Position numbers and translations under genes: made by a program. The notes under the pieces were generated by a model that was not told the origin of the DNA, ran no database searches, and saw only the letters and a program-made list of their open reading frames with translations. From Polyangium spumosum (GTDB lineage: Bacteria > Myxococcota_A > Polyangia > Polyangiales > Polyangiaceae), in contig NZ_WJIE01000006.1 in NCBI RefSeq assembly GCF_009649845.1, positions 620,001 through 684,000 on the forward strand: a stretch of 64,000 bases of DNA. Reading direction: 5' to 3'. Every line of letters begins with the position of its first letter. The first letter of the stretch is position 1. Positions 52,170-62,637 of the stretch are shown here, piece by piece.

Positions 52170-53054
52170 ATGAGCCGCGGCGGATCCTCTCTACGAGGGG
52201 CGGACGCGGCGCTCTTGCGCGCGCTCGAGGAGGTGCGGGCGCGGTGCGACGTGGAGGCGCGCAAGGCGGCCGACCCGGTGCATTTCGTGCACCGATATGC
52301 CGAGCGCGACGATCAGGAGCTCGTGGCGATGATCGCGTCGGCGCTGGCCTTCGGCAACGTGAAGGCGCTCTGCGCGAAGATCGAGGAGGCGCTCTCGCGG
52401 CTCGGCCCGCGCGTCGCCGAGGTCGCGGACGATCCGGCGGCGGTGCGCGCGCGGCTCGCGGGGTTCCGGCATCGGGTGTATCGCGACGAGGATCTCGCCC
52501 GGCTCTTGATTGGGGCGCGGCGGGTGCAGCGCGCCCATGGCTCGCTCGGCAAGGCGCTCACGGACAAACTCGATGCGTTGGGGGATCTGCGCGAGGCGCT
52601 CGGGGCCTGGGTCGCCGAGATTCGCGAGAAGGGAGAGCTCGGCGCAGGCGCCGGAGGGCGGCGGGGCGCGACGCACATCCTGCCGGATCCGGGCAAGGGC
52701 AGCGCCGTGAAGCGAATCCTGCTTTTGCTCCGGTGGATGGCGCGGCCGGCGGACGGGGTCGATCTCGGGTTATGGGACGTGCCGACCTCGCGGCTCATCA
52801 TCCCGGTGGACACGCACATCCACAAGCTCTCGCGTAACCTCGGGCTCACGGCGCGGACGTCGGCCGATTTCCGGGCGGCGGAGGAGATCACGGCCGCGCT
52901 CGCGCGGCTCGACCCCGAGGACCCGGTGAAATACGATTTTTCCTTGTGTCACCTCGGGATGCTGCAGACCTGCCCGTCGAAGCGGGACCCGGTGGCGTGC
53001 GAGGGGTGCGGGGTCAAACCCGTGTGCCGGCACTGGCGGCGCGGTGCGCGCTAG
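52170..53054 (+). CDS. DUF2400/TIGR02757-family protein with C-terminal Cys cluster
   Basis: 294 aa, normal for the family. DPVHFVHRYAERDDQELVAMIASALAFGNV is the family opening and IIPVDTHIHKLSRNLGL is its conserved core. The end CPSKRDPVACEGCGVKPVC (C-x8-C-x2-C-x5-C) resembles the iron-sulfur loop of endonuclease III-type HhH glycosylases, whose fold this family is thought to share. A DNA- or RNA-repair link is inferred and unproven. ATG 52170 gives MSRGG; no clear ribosome site. Confidence 0.82.
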   Translation: MSRGGSSLRGADAALLRALEEVRARCDVEARKAADPVHFVHRYAERDDQELVAMIASALAFGNVKALCAKIEEALSRLGPRVAEVADDPAAVRARLAGFRHRVYRDEDLARLLIGARRVQRAHGSLGKALTDKLDALGDLREALGAWVAEIREKGELGAGAGGRRGATHILPDPGKGSAVKRILLLLRWMARPADGVDLGLWDVPTSRLIIPVDTHIHKLSRNLGLTARTSADFRAAEEITAALARLDPEDPVKYDFSLCHLGMLQTCPSKRDPVACEGCGVKPVCRHWRRGAR

Positions 53055-53118
53055 AGCGAGCCAACCGGGACGAATCCGGCTACAATGAGCCCTTCCACCG
53101 TTTCAGGAGGGCTTTCCC

Positions 53119-54696
53119 ATGCTGACTTTCTTTCGTCCTGCGCTCCTCGGCGCGTTCATTCTGGGTTCCCTCGTCGCCTGCTCGGGTGGCGGCGAGGGCG
53201 AGACCGCCGCGGCCTCCGGCGGATCGGGCGGCGCGGGCGCGTCGGGCGGCGGGGGGACGGGGGCCTCGGGCGGCGGCGGATCGGGCGGCGCCGGGGGAGG
53301 GGGCGCGCTCGGCGGGCCGTTCCGGTACGGCGTCAATTATGGATTCCCGAACGCGAGCTGGAACGACCAGGATCTCGCCTTCCTCTCGCGCGAGGCGGGC
53401 GCGAACAGCGCGCGGTTGAAGCTCTCGGAGGGGCACCTCGCGACGTGGGGTTACGACATCGAGGTCGCGGACATGCAAGGGTACGGCTCGCTCGGAATGG
53501 GCGAACACGTGGCCTTCCTCGGCGCGCCCACTTCCGAACACTCGACCGCGCCGGCGGGCACCCCGAGCTGGGAGCTCGAGCATCACATCCCGAAGAACCT
53601 CTACGAGCCGGTCTTCAACGGGGACGGGTCGATCAACCCGAACAATTACTGGGGCGCGTACGTGTACCAGACCGTGAGCACGTACAAGCCGTGGGTGCGC
53701 GTGTGGGAGGTGTGGAACGAGCCGGACTGGGTCGCGGACTGGCAGGTGACGCAGACGTGGGAGACGGAGCCGCCGACGAAGGAGCAGCTCGTGCGGTTCG
53801 GCGGCTCGATCTTCGATTACGTGCGCATGCTGCGCGTGAGCTTCGAGGCGGCGAAGAAGGCCGACCCCGAGGCGCGTATCGCCCTCGGCGGGATCGGGTA
53901 TCCGAGCTTCCTCTCGGCCGTCCTGCGGTACACGGACAACCCCGACGGCGGCGCCGTGACCGGCGAATACCCGAAGACGGGCGGCTCGTATTTCGACGTG
54001 GTGAGCTTCCATTTCTATCCGGTCTTCGGGCCCGAGACCTCGGACGACGGCGTCGCGGCTTTCCTGAACCTCAAATCGCAGCTCGAGGGAAAACTCACGG
54101 CCGCGGGGGTGACGGGCAAGGGGTGGATCGTCACGGAGACCGGCGGACCTCACGTCTCGGTGGGCGACGCGCCGGGCGGGGCCGACTACGCGCCGAATTA
54201 CCTGGCGAAGGTGATGATCGCCGCGCAATCGGTGGGGATCGAGCGGGTCGATTGGTTCTCCCTCTCCGACGGCAAGGCCCTCGGGCAGAGCACGAATCCG
54301 TTCGATTACATGGGACTTTACGAGGACGTCTCGGCGTTCGGACAGACGAGCGAGGCCGCGCGCACGGAGGCGGGCCGCGCATACCGGACGCTCGGCAAGC
54401 TCCTCGAGGGCGCGCGGTACGACACGGCGGGCACGACCGCGCTCGGCTTGCCCGACGACGTCGGCGGCGCCGCGTTCCGGCTGCCCGACATGCGCCGCGC
54501 GGTCGTGCTCTGGGCGAGGGCGACGGAGGGAAACGAGACCGCGAGCGCGGTGCACTCGTTTGCGGCCGACGGGCCGTACGAAGCGTACTGGCTCGATTGG
54601 AGCGCGACGGGTGACGTGGTGACGCTCGACCCGGTCGACGGAAAGATCGCGGTCATGCTCAGGGACGAGCCGTGGATTTTTCTGCAGAAGCCCTGA
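53119..54696 (+). CDS. Clan GH-A glycoside hydrolase lipoprotein
   Basis: 525 aa. Signal peptide with lipobox LVAC (Cys21), then a Gly/Ser/Ala linker of about 45 residues. A (beta/alpha)8 barrel follows: VWEVWNEPDW places the acid/base at Glu201, and KGWIVTETGGPH places the nucleophile at Glu340, the GH-A pair on strands 4 and 7. A C-terminal beta-sandwich (about 440-525) is present, as in GH39/GH30-like enzymes; I cannot fix the family. It would cut a polysaccharide outside the cell while held on the outer membrane. ATG 53119 has GGAGG 8 nt upstream. Confidence 0.83.
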   Translation: MLTFFRPALLGAFILGSLVACSGGGEGETAAASGGSGGAGASGGGGTGASGGGGSGGAGGGGALGGPFRYGVNYGFPNASWNDQDLAFLSREAGANSARLKLSEGHLATWGYDIEVADMQGYGSLGMGEHVAFLGAPTSEHSTAPAGTPSWELEHHIPKNLYEPVFNGDGSINPNNYWGAYVYQTVSTYKPWVRVWEVWNEPDWVADWQVTQTWETEPPTKEQLVRFGGSIFDYVRMLRVSFEAAKKADPEARIALGGIGYPSFLSAVLRYTDNPDGGAVTGEYPKTGGSYFDVVSFHFYPVFGPETSDDGVAAFLNLKSQLEGKLTAAGVTGKGWIVTETGGPHVSVGDAPGGADYAPNYLAKVMIAAQSVGIERVDWFSLSDGKALGQSTNPFDYMGLYEDVSAFGQTSEAARTEAGRAYRTLGKLLEGARYDTAGTTALGLPDDVGGAAFRLPDMRRAVVLWARATEGNETASAVHSFAADGPYEAYWLDWSATGDVVTLDPVDGKIAVMLRDEPWIFLQKP

Positions 54697-54700
54697 GCCG

Positions 54701-55609
54701 TCACGTCGGCCAGTCGACGTGAAAATGATCCATCGGCGACGTGCGCGCCCCGCCCTTCGGCAGGCCCGTGGCGCGCACGTCGAGGCCTCGATCCGTCGGC
54801 TCCAGAGTCAGGAAATGGAAGTCGCGAATCGAAGGTCCATCGAAGAGGTCGCGGAACACCTGCCGCGCCTTCGGGAGGAGCCGGTGCCGCGGCCCACCTC
54901 CGCCGCCGCAGACCACGAAATGGCGGCCGTCGCGGACGAAATGCTCGTAGGCGTGCACGTGACCCGAGAGCATGACGATACCCTTGCGGGAGCGCAAAAA
55001 CGCGGGGACGAACGAGCGCTCCACGAGGGACGAAGGGCCGGTGACGGTGCCGTTCGTGAAGGGCGGGTGGTGGACGAGCACGAGGACGCCCCGCACGCCC
55101 GGATCGGCGTCGAGCCGCGCCATGGTTGTCGCGTAAAACTGTATTTGTTCCGCCCAGGTCTGCGAGGGCATGAAGAGCCGGTTCGAGTCGAGGGCCACGA
55201 CGCCGAGGGGGCCGAGCCGGGCGGTGTAGAATCGGCGCCCGTCGAGCCGGGGGAAACGCGCGAAGTAATGGCGGAGCCCCCGCGGCCCGAAGGACCAGCA
55301 ATCGTGGTTGCCGAGGACCGGCAAGAGCTCGACACCCGCGGCGCGGAGCGGCTCGACGAGCCGATCGAAGAAGGCCCAGGCCCGCCGCGAGGCGCCGAGG
55401 AAGACGTGATCGCCGAGCAGGAGCGTCACGTCAGGGCGTGACGCCGCGAGCGCCGCGACGATGCCCGCCCGCTCGGCGTCGTTCTCTTCGGCGCGCAAGA
55501 AGACGCGCTCGACGAGGGCCGTGCGCTGCAGGTCGGAGACGACGGCGATGCGCGCGCGCTCGCGGAGCGGGACGTCGAGGGAAGGTGAGCGCGTCGAGGC
55601 AGGGGTCAT
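54701..55609 (-). CDS. Calcineurin-like metallophosphoesterase
   Basis: 302 aa, cytoplasmic by sequence. Motifs in order: IAVVSDLQ (usual DxH altered to DLQ), LLLGDH, LGNHDCW, VLVHHPP and LSGHVHAYEHF. Most of the two-metal site is kept, but the first His is Gln, which may change metal or activity. Substrate unknown. ATG 55609; the stop is 4 nt from the convergent glycosidase stop. Divergent from the EI24 gene by 38 nt. Confidence 0.85.
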   Translation of the reverse strand: MTPASTRSPSLDVPLRERARIAVVSDLQRTALVERVFLRAEENDAERAGIVAALAASRPDVTLLLGDHVFLGASRRAWAFFDRLVEPLRAAGVELLPVLGNHDCWSFGPRGLRHYFARFPRLDGRRFYTARLGPLGVVALDSNRLFMPSQTWAEQIQFYATTMARLDADPGVRGVLVLVHHPPFTNGTVTGPSSLVERSFVPAFLRSRKGIVMLSGHVHAYEHFVRDGRHFVVCGGGGGPRHRLLPKARQVFRDLFDGPSIRDFHFLTLEPTDRGLDVRATGLPKGGARTSPMDHFHVDWPT

Positions 55610-55647
55610 GGGCGAGGGGATGCTAGCGCGCGGAAGGCGTTGACCGG

Positions 55648-56508
55648 ATGCCCGACCGCTGGGACGTTCAGAGCCGGATGATCACCCCCGATGCGCCCCC
55701 CGGCGTCCCCGTCGCTCCTCTCCAGAGCCCGCCCGCGGCTCTCGTGACGCTCGAACGCCCCGGCTTCAGCGCGGGCCTCAAGGCCGTGCTCGGCGGCTAC
55801 GGCTACCTCTTCCGCACGCCGGACCTCTGGCCGCTCGCGCTCGTCCCCACGGGCATCGCGCTCGTGCTCGTGGTCGTGCTCGGCATCGTCGGCGTCAAGC
55901 TCGCGCCCTTGCTCGTCGCGTTGATCTTGAAGGATCCGGGCACGGGCGCGCTCTGGACGGTGCTCGGCGTCGTGCTCCAGGTCCTGTCGGTGGTGGTGAT
56001 GCTCGTGGCCGCGCTCGCCACCTCGTTCGCGCTCGCCAAGCCGCTCGCGGGGCCCGCGCTCGAGCGGATGGTGCGGCGCGCCGAGGCCGATCTCGGGGCG
56101 CCCACGTGGCCCGAGGTGAGCTTCTTCGGGGACATGTGGCGCGCGCTGCAGTCGTCGCTCGTGGCGCTCGCGTTCACGCTGCCGATCATCGTGGCGCTCG
56201 GCGTGCTGAGCCTCCTCTTCGCGCCGATGAGCATCGTCGCGTTCCCGCTGCAGCTCGCGGTGACGGCGCTCGCGGGGGCGTGGGACCTCTGCGACTGCCC
56301 GCTCTCGATCCGCGGCGTGCCCGTCGGCGAGCGTATCGATTTCGTGCGCCGGAACATCGGCGCCGTGATGGGCTTCGGCTTCGGGCTCGCGCTGCTCTCG
56401 TTCTTGCCGTGCGCGCTGCTCATCGTGTTGCCGGCCGGCGTCCTCGGGGCGGCGCGGCTCGTGGTCACGCTGGAGCGCTGGGAAGCCACGAAGAAGCTGC
56501 CGCGCTGA
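55648..56508 (+). CDS. EI24/CysZ-like membrane protein
   Basis: 286 aa with about five to six hydrophobic segments (LWPLALVPTGIALVLVVVLGIVGV, LWTVLGVVLQVLSVVVMLVAALATSF, LAFTLPIIVALGVLSLLFAPMSIVA, GFGFGLALLSFLPCALLIVLPAG). An opening FSAGLKAVLGGYGYLFRTPDLWPLALVP is typical of the EI24 family (CysZ sulfate transporter relatives). A transport role is likely, the ion uncertain. ATG 55648 is used; an in-frame ATG at 55678 is possible. It lies 63 nt upstream of hemE and may share its promoter. Confidence 0.8.
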   Translation: MPDRWDVQSRMITPDAPPGVPVAPLQSPPAALVTLERPGFSAGLKAVLGGYGYLFRTPDLWPLALVPTGIALVLVVVLGIVGVKLAPLLVALILKDPGTGALWTVLGVVLQVLSVVVMLVAALATSFALAKPLAGPALERMVRRAEADLGAPTWPEVSFFGDMWRALQSSLVALAFTLPIIVALGVLSLLFAPMSIVAFPLQLAVTALAGAWDLCDCPLSIRGVPVGERIDFVRRNIGAVMGFGFGLALLSFLPCALLIVLPAGVLGAARLVVTLERWEATKKLPR

Positions 56509-56571
56509 GCTTCCTCGCGCGGCGCGTGTTCCTCGTTGCCACGGGCGAGGCCCGGGGTCACTGTTCGGGCC

Positions 56572-57606
56572 ATGTTCGATCGGTTTTTGCGAGCCTGCCG
56601 CCGCGAGGCGACGGACGTGACGCCCGTCTGGTTCATGCGACAGGCCGGCCGCTACATGGCCGAGTACCGCGCGCTCCGGGAAAAACGCACGCTGCTCGAG
56701 ATCTGCAAGACGCCCGAGCTCGCGCTGGAGGTCACGCTGCAGCCGCTGCGCCTCGGCGTCGACGCGGCCATCCTGTTCGCGGACATCCTCCTGCCGCTCG
56801 AGCCGATGGGCGCGCCGTTCTCGTTCGAGAAGGGCGAGGGCCCGGTGATCCACGCGCCGGTGCGCGACCGCGCGGACATCGATCGGATGCGCGTCTTCGA
56901 GCCCGAAGAGGGGCTCGGCTACGTGCTCGAAGCGATTCGCCTCATCCGTCGCGAGCTCGACGGCAAGACGCCGCTCATCGGCTTCGCGGGCGCGCCCTTC
57001 ACGATGGCGAGTTACCTCGTCGAGGGCGGCAAATCGTCGGACTACTTCCGCACGAAGCAGCTCATGTGGGGCGACCCGGCGTCGTTCTCGCTGCTCATGG
57101 GCAAGATCTCCGAGGTCGTGCGCCGTTACCTGCACGCGCAGATCGAGGCCGGCGCGCAGGCGATCCAGCTCTTCGACTCGTGGATCGGCGCGCTCTCGCC
57201 CGAGGACTACAGGACACACGTGGCGCCCCACGTGAAGAACATCCTGCAGAGCGTGGAGACGACGGGCGTGCCGGTGATCCACTTCGGCACGAACACCTCG
57301 ACGCTGCTCGAAGCGCAACGCACCGCCGGAGGCACGGTGATCGGCGTCGACTGGCGGATGCCGCTCGGCGAGGCGTGGAAGCGCATCGGGTACGATCGGG
57401 CGATCCAGGGCAACCTCGATCCGCTCCTGCTCTGCGCGCCTCGCGAGGTGGCCGCGGCGCGCGCGCGGGCCGTGCTCGCGGAGGCCGCCGGAAGGCCGGG
57501 GCACATCTTCAACCTCGGGCACGGGATCGTGCCGCAGACGCCGGTCGACAACGTGAAGGCGCTCGTCGACGTGATCCACGAATACCGGCACGAGGGCGCG
57601 GCGTGA
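56572..57606 (+). CDS. hemE: Uroporphyrinogen decarboxylase
   Basis: 344 aa. PVWFMRQAGRYMAEYRALREK, ILFADILLPLEPMG, IGFAGAPFTMASYLVEGG and FNLGHGIVPQTPVDNV are HemE signatures; the essential Arg and Asp are in MRQAGR and FADILL. It decarboxylates uroporphyrinogen III to coproporphyrinogen III in heme synthesis. ATG 56572 is chosen as it begins the family sequence; an upstream frame (56536) is poorly supported. Overlaps hemY by 4 bp (GTGA). Confidence 0.96.
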   Translation: MFDRFLRACRREATDVTPVWFMRQAGRYMAEYRALREKRTLLEICKTPELALEVTLQPLRLGVDAAILFADILLPLEPMGAPFSFEKGEGPVIHAPVRDRADIDRMRVFEPEEGLGYVLEAIRLIRRELDGKTPLIGFAGAPFTMASYLVEGGKSSDYFRTKQLMWGDPASFSLLMGKISEVVRRYLHAQIEAGAQAIQLFDSWIGALSPEDYRTHVAPHVKNILQSVETTGVPVIHFGTNTSTLLEAQRTAGGTVIGVDWRMPLGEAWKRIGYDRAIQGNLDPLLLCAPREVAAARARAVLAEAAGRPGHIFNLGHGIVPQTPVDNVKALVDVIHEYRHEGAA

Positions 57607-59039
57607 ACGTTCGCCGCGTCGTCGTGGTCGGCGGCGGCGTGACGGGGCTCGTCGTCGCCTACCGCCTGCTCTCCGCGCAGAAAGACGCGCGGTTCGAGGT
57701 CACGCTGCTCGAGTCGCGGCCGAGGCTCGGCGGCAACATCCAGACCGAGCGCGAAGGTGGCTTCGTGATCGACGGCGGGCCCGACTCGTTCGTCGTCGCC
57801 AAGCCACAAGCCACGGACCTCTGCAAGGAGCTCGGCCTCGGCGAGCGGCTCATCGTCACCACGCCGAAGAACCGCCGCGTGTACGTCCCGCGCCGCGGCG
57901 CGCTGCACACGCTGCCCGAGGGGCTCGTGCTCGCGGTGCCCACGCGCTTCTTGCCGTTCGCGAAGACGCCGCTCTTCAGCCTGCCGGGCAAGGCCCGCAT
58001 GGCGCTCGACCTCGTCTTGCCCAAGCGCCCGAAGGAGAAGGGCGACGAGTCGATCGGGAGTTTTCTGCAGAGGCGCCTCGGAAAGGAGGCGGTCGACATC
58101 CTCGGCGAGCCCTTGCTCGGCGGCATCTACGCGGGTGACGTCGACCTGCTCAGCATCCGCAGCACCTTCCCGCAGCTCGCCGCGCTCGAGGACAACCACG
58201 GCAGCCTCATCCGCGGCGCGATCGCCGAGCGTCGGAAAAAAGGCACGACGAAGGGCCCGCCGCCGAGCCCGTTCCACTCGCTGCTCGGCGGCATGGGCGA
58301 GCTCATCGAGGCGCTCGCGCGGCGCATCGAGAAGGCCGGCGGCGACATCCGCGTGGGCGCGCCCGTCGTCTCCGTCGAGCGATCGAGCGGCGCGGACGCG
58401 AGCGCGCCCCCGCGCTGGGTCGTGCGTCACGGCGCGCGTGACGGGCAGACCGAGTCGATCGAGGCCGACGACGTGGTGATGGCGGCGCCCGCGAACGCGG
58501 CGGCGAGCGCGCTCGGTGATGTCGACGCGGAGCTCGGCGCGCTCCTCCGCGGCATCCCGTACCTCTCGACGGCCACGATCGTGCTCGCGTACGCGCGGCC
58601 CGACGTCCCGCATCCGCTCGACGCCGTGGGCGTGGTCATCCCCAAGGACGAGCGGCGTCGCATCCTCGCGGCCACGTTCATCTCGAGCAAGTGGACGGGG
58701 CGCGCGCCGCAGGACGCGGCGCTCGTGCGCGTCTTCGTCGGCGGGCATCGTGATCCCGGCGCGCTCGCGGCGACGGACGAGGCGCTCGTCTCGCTCGCGC
58801 GTGAGGAGCTTGGCTCGCTCATCGGCGTGAGGGCTGCGCCCATGCTCGCGCGGGTCTTCCGGTACGAGCAGGCGAACGCGCAGCCGATCGTGGGGCACGC
58901 TGCCCGCGTGCGTCGCATCCGCGACATCTCGCGCAGGCTCCCGGGCCTCTATTTCGCGGGCGCCGCGTTCGACGGCGTGGGCATCCCCGACTGCGTGCGG
59001 CAGGCGAACGAAGCCGCGGCGGCCGTCGCGGCGCGCTGA
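57603..59039 (+). CDS. hemY: Protoporphyrinogen oxidase, HemY type
   Basis: 478 aa flavoprotein. FAD-binding VVVVGGGVTGLVVAYRLL and LLESRPRLGGNIQTEREGGFVIDGGPDSF at the N-terminus, GGMGELIEALARRIEKAGG in the substrate domain, and the C-terminal PGLYFAGAAFDGVGIPDCVRQA FAD signature. Same length and pattern as the oxygen-dependent enzyme known from Myxococcus xanthus. It oxidises protoporphyrinogen (or coproporphyrinogen) with O2. The GTG start overlaps hemE, so both are co-translated. The remaining heme genes are outside the window. Confidence 0.95.
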   Translation: MNVRRVVVVGGGVTGLVVAYRLLSAQKDARFEVTLLESRPRLGGNIQTEREGGFVIDGGPDSFVVAKPQATDLCKELGLGERLIVTTPKNRRVYVPRRGALHTLPEGLVLAVPTRFLPFAKTPLFSLPGKARMALDLVLPKRPKEKGDESIGSFLQRRLGKEAVDILGEPLLGGIYAGDVDLLSIRSTFPQLAALEDNHGSLIRGAIAERRKKGTTKGPPPSPFHSLLGGMGELIEALARRIEKAGGDIRVGAPVVSVERSSGADASAPPRWVVRHGARDGQTESIEADDVVMAAPANAAASALGDVDAELGALLRGIPYLSTATIVLAYARPDVPHPLDAVGVVIPKDERRRILAATFISSKWTGRAPQDAALVRVFVGGHRDPGALAATDEALVSLAREELGSLIGVRAAPMLARVFRYEQANAQPIVGHAARVRRIRDISRRLPGLYFAGAAFDGVGIPDCVRQANEAAAAVAAR

Positions 59040-59067
59040 TTTTCCCCTATACTCCGGGCGCGCTGCG

Positions 59068-59919
59068 ATGTGCGAGCTGCTCGGGATGGAGTGCAACGTC
59101 CCCACGGACATCGTCTTTTCGTTCGCCGGTCTGCGCCAGCGAGGCGGCAAGACGGGCCCGCATGCGGACGGCTGGGGCCTCTCGTTTTACGAGGGCTACG
59201 CCGCGCGTGTGTTCCTCGAGCCGAGCCCCGCGGCCGAGAGCCCGCTCGCGCGTTTCCTCGCGCAGAACCCCATCAAGACCATGCTGGCGATCGGCCATGT
59301 CCGGAAGCGGACGCGTGGCCCCACGAGCCTCGCGAACACGCACCCGTTCGCGCGTGAGCTCTGGGGGCGGCACTGGGTCTTCGCGCACAACGGCACGCTG
59401 CCGCGCGTGAGGCAGCGCAAGCTCGGCCGCTTCGCCCCGATCGGCACGACCGACAGCGAGTACGCCTTCTGCGTGCTCCTCGAGGAGCTGCGCCGCACCT
59501 TCGACGATTATCCGCGCCGCCCGAGCGAGCTCTGGCGCGTGGTGGCCGACGTCGGCGCGCGCATCGCGCGAGACGGCACGTTCAACTTCTTGCTCGGTGA
59601 CGGGCGGCACCTGTTTGCCCGGTGCGGCACGCGGCTCTGTTACATCATCCGCAAGGCGCCGTTTGGCCTCGCGCACCTCGCGGACGACGACGTCGCGGTC
59701 GACTTCTCGGCCGTGACCACGCCGCGTGATCGCGTGGCGGTCGTCGCGACGGCGCCGCTCACGACGAACGAGACGTGGACGCAAGGCAAGCCCGGCGAGC
59801 TGTGGGTCTTCGATCACGGGCGCCTGCTCTCGACGTTGCCTTCGGGTTCTCCGGATCGGAAGGGCGCGCGGGCCGAGCGAGGGCTACGCGCGAGCCCCTC
59901 GCGAGGACGCATCACGTGA
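59068..59919 (+). CDS. Class II glutamine amidotransferase (YafJ-like)
   Basis: 283 aa. Cys2 after the initiator Met is the Ntn nucleophile (MCELLGMECNVPTD). GLRQRGGKTGPHADGWGLSFYEG, GHVRKRTRGPTSLANTHPF and WVFAHNGTL match the GATase_4/YafJ family. The last 30 residues are basic and unlike the family. It hydrolyses glutamine or a gamma-glutamyl compound, partner and substrate unknown. It starts 28 nt after hemY, possibly in the same transcript. Confidence 0.87.
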   Translation: MCELLGMECNVPTDIVFSFAGLRQRGGKTGPHADGWGLSFYEGYAARVFLEPSPAAESPLARFLAQNPIKTMLAIGHVRKRTRGPTSLANTHPFARELWGRHWVFAHNGTLPRVRQRKLGRFAPIGTTDSEYAFCVLLEELRRTFDDYPRRPSELWRVVADVGARIARDGTFNFLLGDGRHLFARCGTRLCYIIRKAPFGLAHLADDDVAVDFSAVTTPRDRVAVVATAPLTTNETWTQGKPGELWVFDHGRLLSTLPSGSPDRKGARAERGLRASPSRGRIT

Positions 59920-60240
59920 CGGCTTCGTCCGACGTCGACCGGACCAACGAGTCCGTCGCTGCTGTCTCGAGCGGGCGCCTTGCATTCGTACAATCGCCGC
60001 ACAAGAATGTCGCGACCTCGCCCTGGCCCCTGGGCAACCAGGCCCCCGCGAAGCGTCACGGCGAGGACGAAACCAGGTAATCGAATTCACCTTGACGCCT
60101 GCGCGGGGGGATGGATACGCTGACGTTGGAAGACTGGCTGGATCCGGGGTGGATGAGCTTCGGCCGGACGTCTCCGAGGGGCCCTGCTTCGATTGCTTCC
60201 CGACGCAACTGATGTCGCAGGCAGACCGGGCTGAAACCGC
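59920..60240. other. 321-nt intergenic region before the FHA-GGEEF gene
   Basis: No gene is supported. A weak promoter-like pair TTGACG (60092-60097) and GATACG (60114-60119, 16-nt spacing) faces the diguanylate cyclase gene. No clear terminator for the amidotransferase gene and no other structure stand out. Confidence 0.6.
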
Positions 60241-61146
<906 letters not shown>

Positions 61147-61228
61147 GCACGCAAGCGTCGGCCCTCGGACCTCCGGAGCACGCTCGTCACCGCTGCTCGC
61201 CGCGCCCGTGCGTGCTAGTTGAAAAGAC

Positions 61229-62578
61229 ATGCCCCTCAGCGAGTTTCCCGCTCCCGCAGAGGAACCGACGGGTGAAGAGCTCCCCGAGATCCGCGTAGCG
61301 CCTCCCGGCCCTGCGTCTCGCAGCCTGCTCGGCAGGCTCGAGCGCGTCGAGTGTCCGGCGTTCGGCTCACGGCGCAAGACCCGCGAGGAGTCGAGCGGCG
61401 CGGAGATGACGCCGATCGTCCTCGCCTCGGGCAAGGGCGCGAACCTGTTCGACGTCGACGGCAACCGCTACGTCGACCTCGTGGCCGGCTTCGGTTCGCT
61501 CCTGCTCGGTCACGGCGCGACGAGCGTGACGCGCGCCATCGAGGCGCAGACCGATCGGCTCATCCAGGCGCTCGGCGACGTGTACGCGGCCGACATCAAG
61601 GTCGCGCTGCTCGAGCGGCTCGCGTCGCTGCACCCGGGCTCCGCGCCGCGCGTGCTGCTCTGCCAGAGCGGCAGCGACGCGGTGACGGCCGCGTTGAAGA
61701 CGGTCACGCTCGCGACGGGCAAACCCGGCGTGGTCGCGTTCGAAGGCGCGTATCACGGCCTCGGTTACGGCCCGCTCGCCGTGCTCGGGCTACGCGACAG
61801 TTACCGCGAGCCCTTCAGCTCGCAGCTCAACCCGCACGTCAAGTTCGCGCCGTATCCCGCGGCGGAGGACGATCTCGATCGGTCCCTCGGCGCCGCGGAG
61901 AAGGCGCTCGCGGCCGGCAACGTGGGCGCGGTGCTGGTCGAGCCGATCCTCGGCCGCGGCGGCATCATCGTGCCGCCCGAGAGGTTCTTGCGTGACCTCT
62001 GCGAGCTCGCGCATCGGCACGGCGCGCTGGTCGTCGCGGACGAGATCTGGACCGGGCTCGGCCGTTCGGGCTCGATGGTGCGATCGACCGCGGTGGGCGC
62101 TTCGGTCGACGTGCTCGTGTTCGGCAAGGGCCTCGGCGGAGGGCTGCCGATCGCGGCGTGTATCGCGCCGGACGAGGTCATGCAGGCGTGGGCGCGTGAG
62201 GGCGAGGTCGTGCACACGTCCACGCACGCGGGGGCGCCGCTCGCTTGCGCGACGGCGATCGCCACGCTCGACTCGCTCAGGTTCCGGCAGCTCGTCACGA
62301 AGGCGCGCGAGATCGGCGCGCGGACGAAGGAGTACCTCGCCGCGGTGCTCGCGGGCGCGCCGGGCGTCGTCGAGGTGCGCGGCGAGGGCTTGATGCTCGG
62401 CGTCGCTTTCGAGAGCGGCGCGCTCGCCTTGCATACGATGCGCCGCATGCTCGAGGCCGGCTACGTGGTCATCACGGGCGGACAGAAGGGTGAGGTGATC
62501 ACCTGGACGCCGCCGCTCACGATCGCCGAGGAGCAACTCACGGCGGCCGCGAACGCGATGAAGGCGGCGATCGGCTGA
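61229..62578 (+). CDS. Class III PLP-dependent aminotransferase
   Basis: 449 aa. IVLASGKGANLFDVDGNRYVDLVAGFGSLLLGH, LLCQSGSDAVTAALKTV (phosphate-binding turn), VVADEIWTGLGRSG (the PLP Asp-Glu pair), and Lys300 in VFGKGLGGGLPIAA are all class III marks. The first 50 residues are an extra Pro/Glu-rich segment. It transfers an amino group to or from a carbonyl substrate (4-aminobutyrate, diamines, or an aldehyde). It is 59 nt upstream of the LuxE-like gene on the same strand, which fits a fatty-aldehyde amination role, an inference. Confidence 0.88.
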   Translation: MPLSEFPAPAEEPTGEELPEIRVAPPGPASRSLLGRLERVECPAFGSRRKTREESSGAEMTPIVLASGKGANLFDVDGNRYVDLVAGFGSLLLGHGATSVTRAIEAQTDRLIQALGDVYAADIKVALLERLASLHPGSAPRVLLCQSGSDAVTAALKTVTLATGKPGVVAFEGAYHGLGYGPLAVLGLRDSYREPFSSQLNPHVKFAPYPAAEDDLDRSLGAAEKALAAGNVGAVLVEPILGRGGIIVPPERFLRDLCELAHRHGALVVADEIWTGLGRSGSMVRSTAVGASVDVLVFGKGLGGGLPIAACIAPDEVMQAWAREGEVVHTSTHAGAPLACATAIATLDSLRFRQLVTKAREIGARTKEYLAAVLAGAPGVVEVRGEGLMLGVAFESGALALHTMRRMLEAGYVVITGGQKGEVITWTPPLTIAEEQLTAAANAMKAAIG

Positions 62579-62637
62579 CCTGCACGACAGGGCCGCTCGC
62601 TTGGCGACCCTGCCTCGCTCCTGCTAGGAATCGCCGC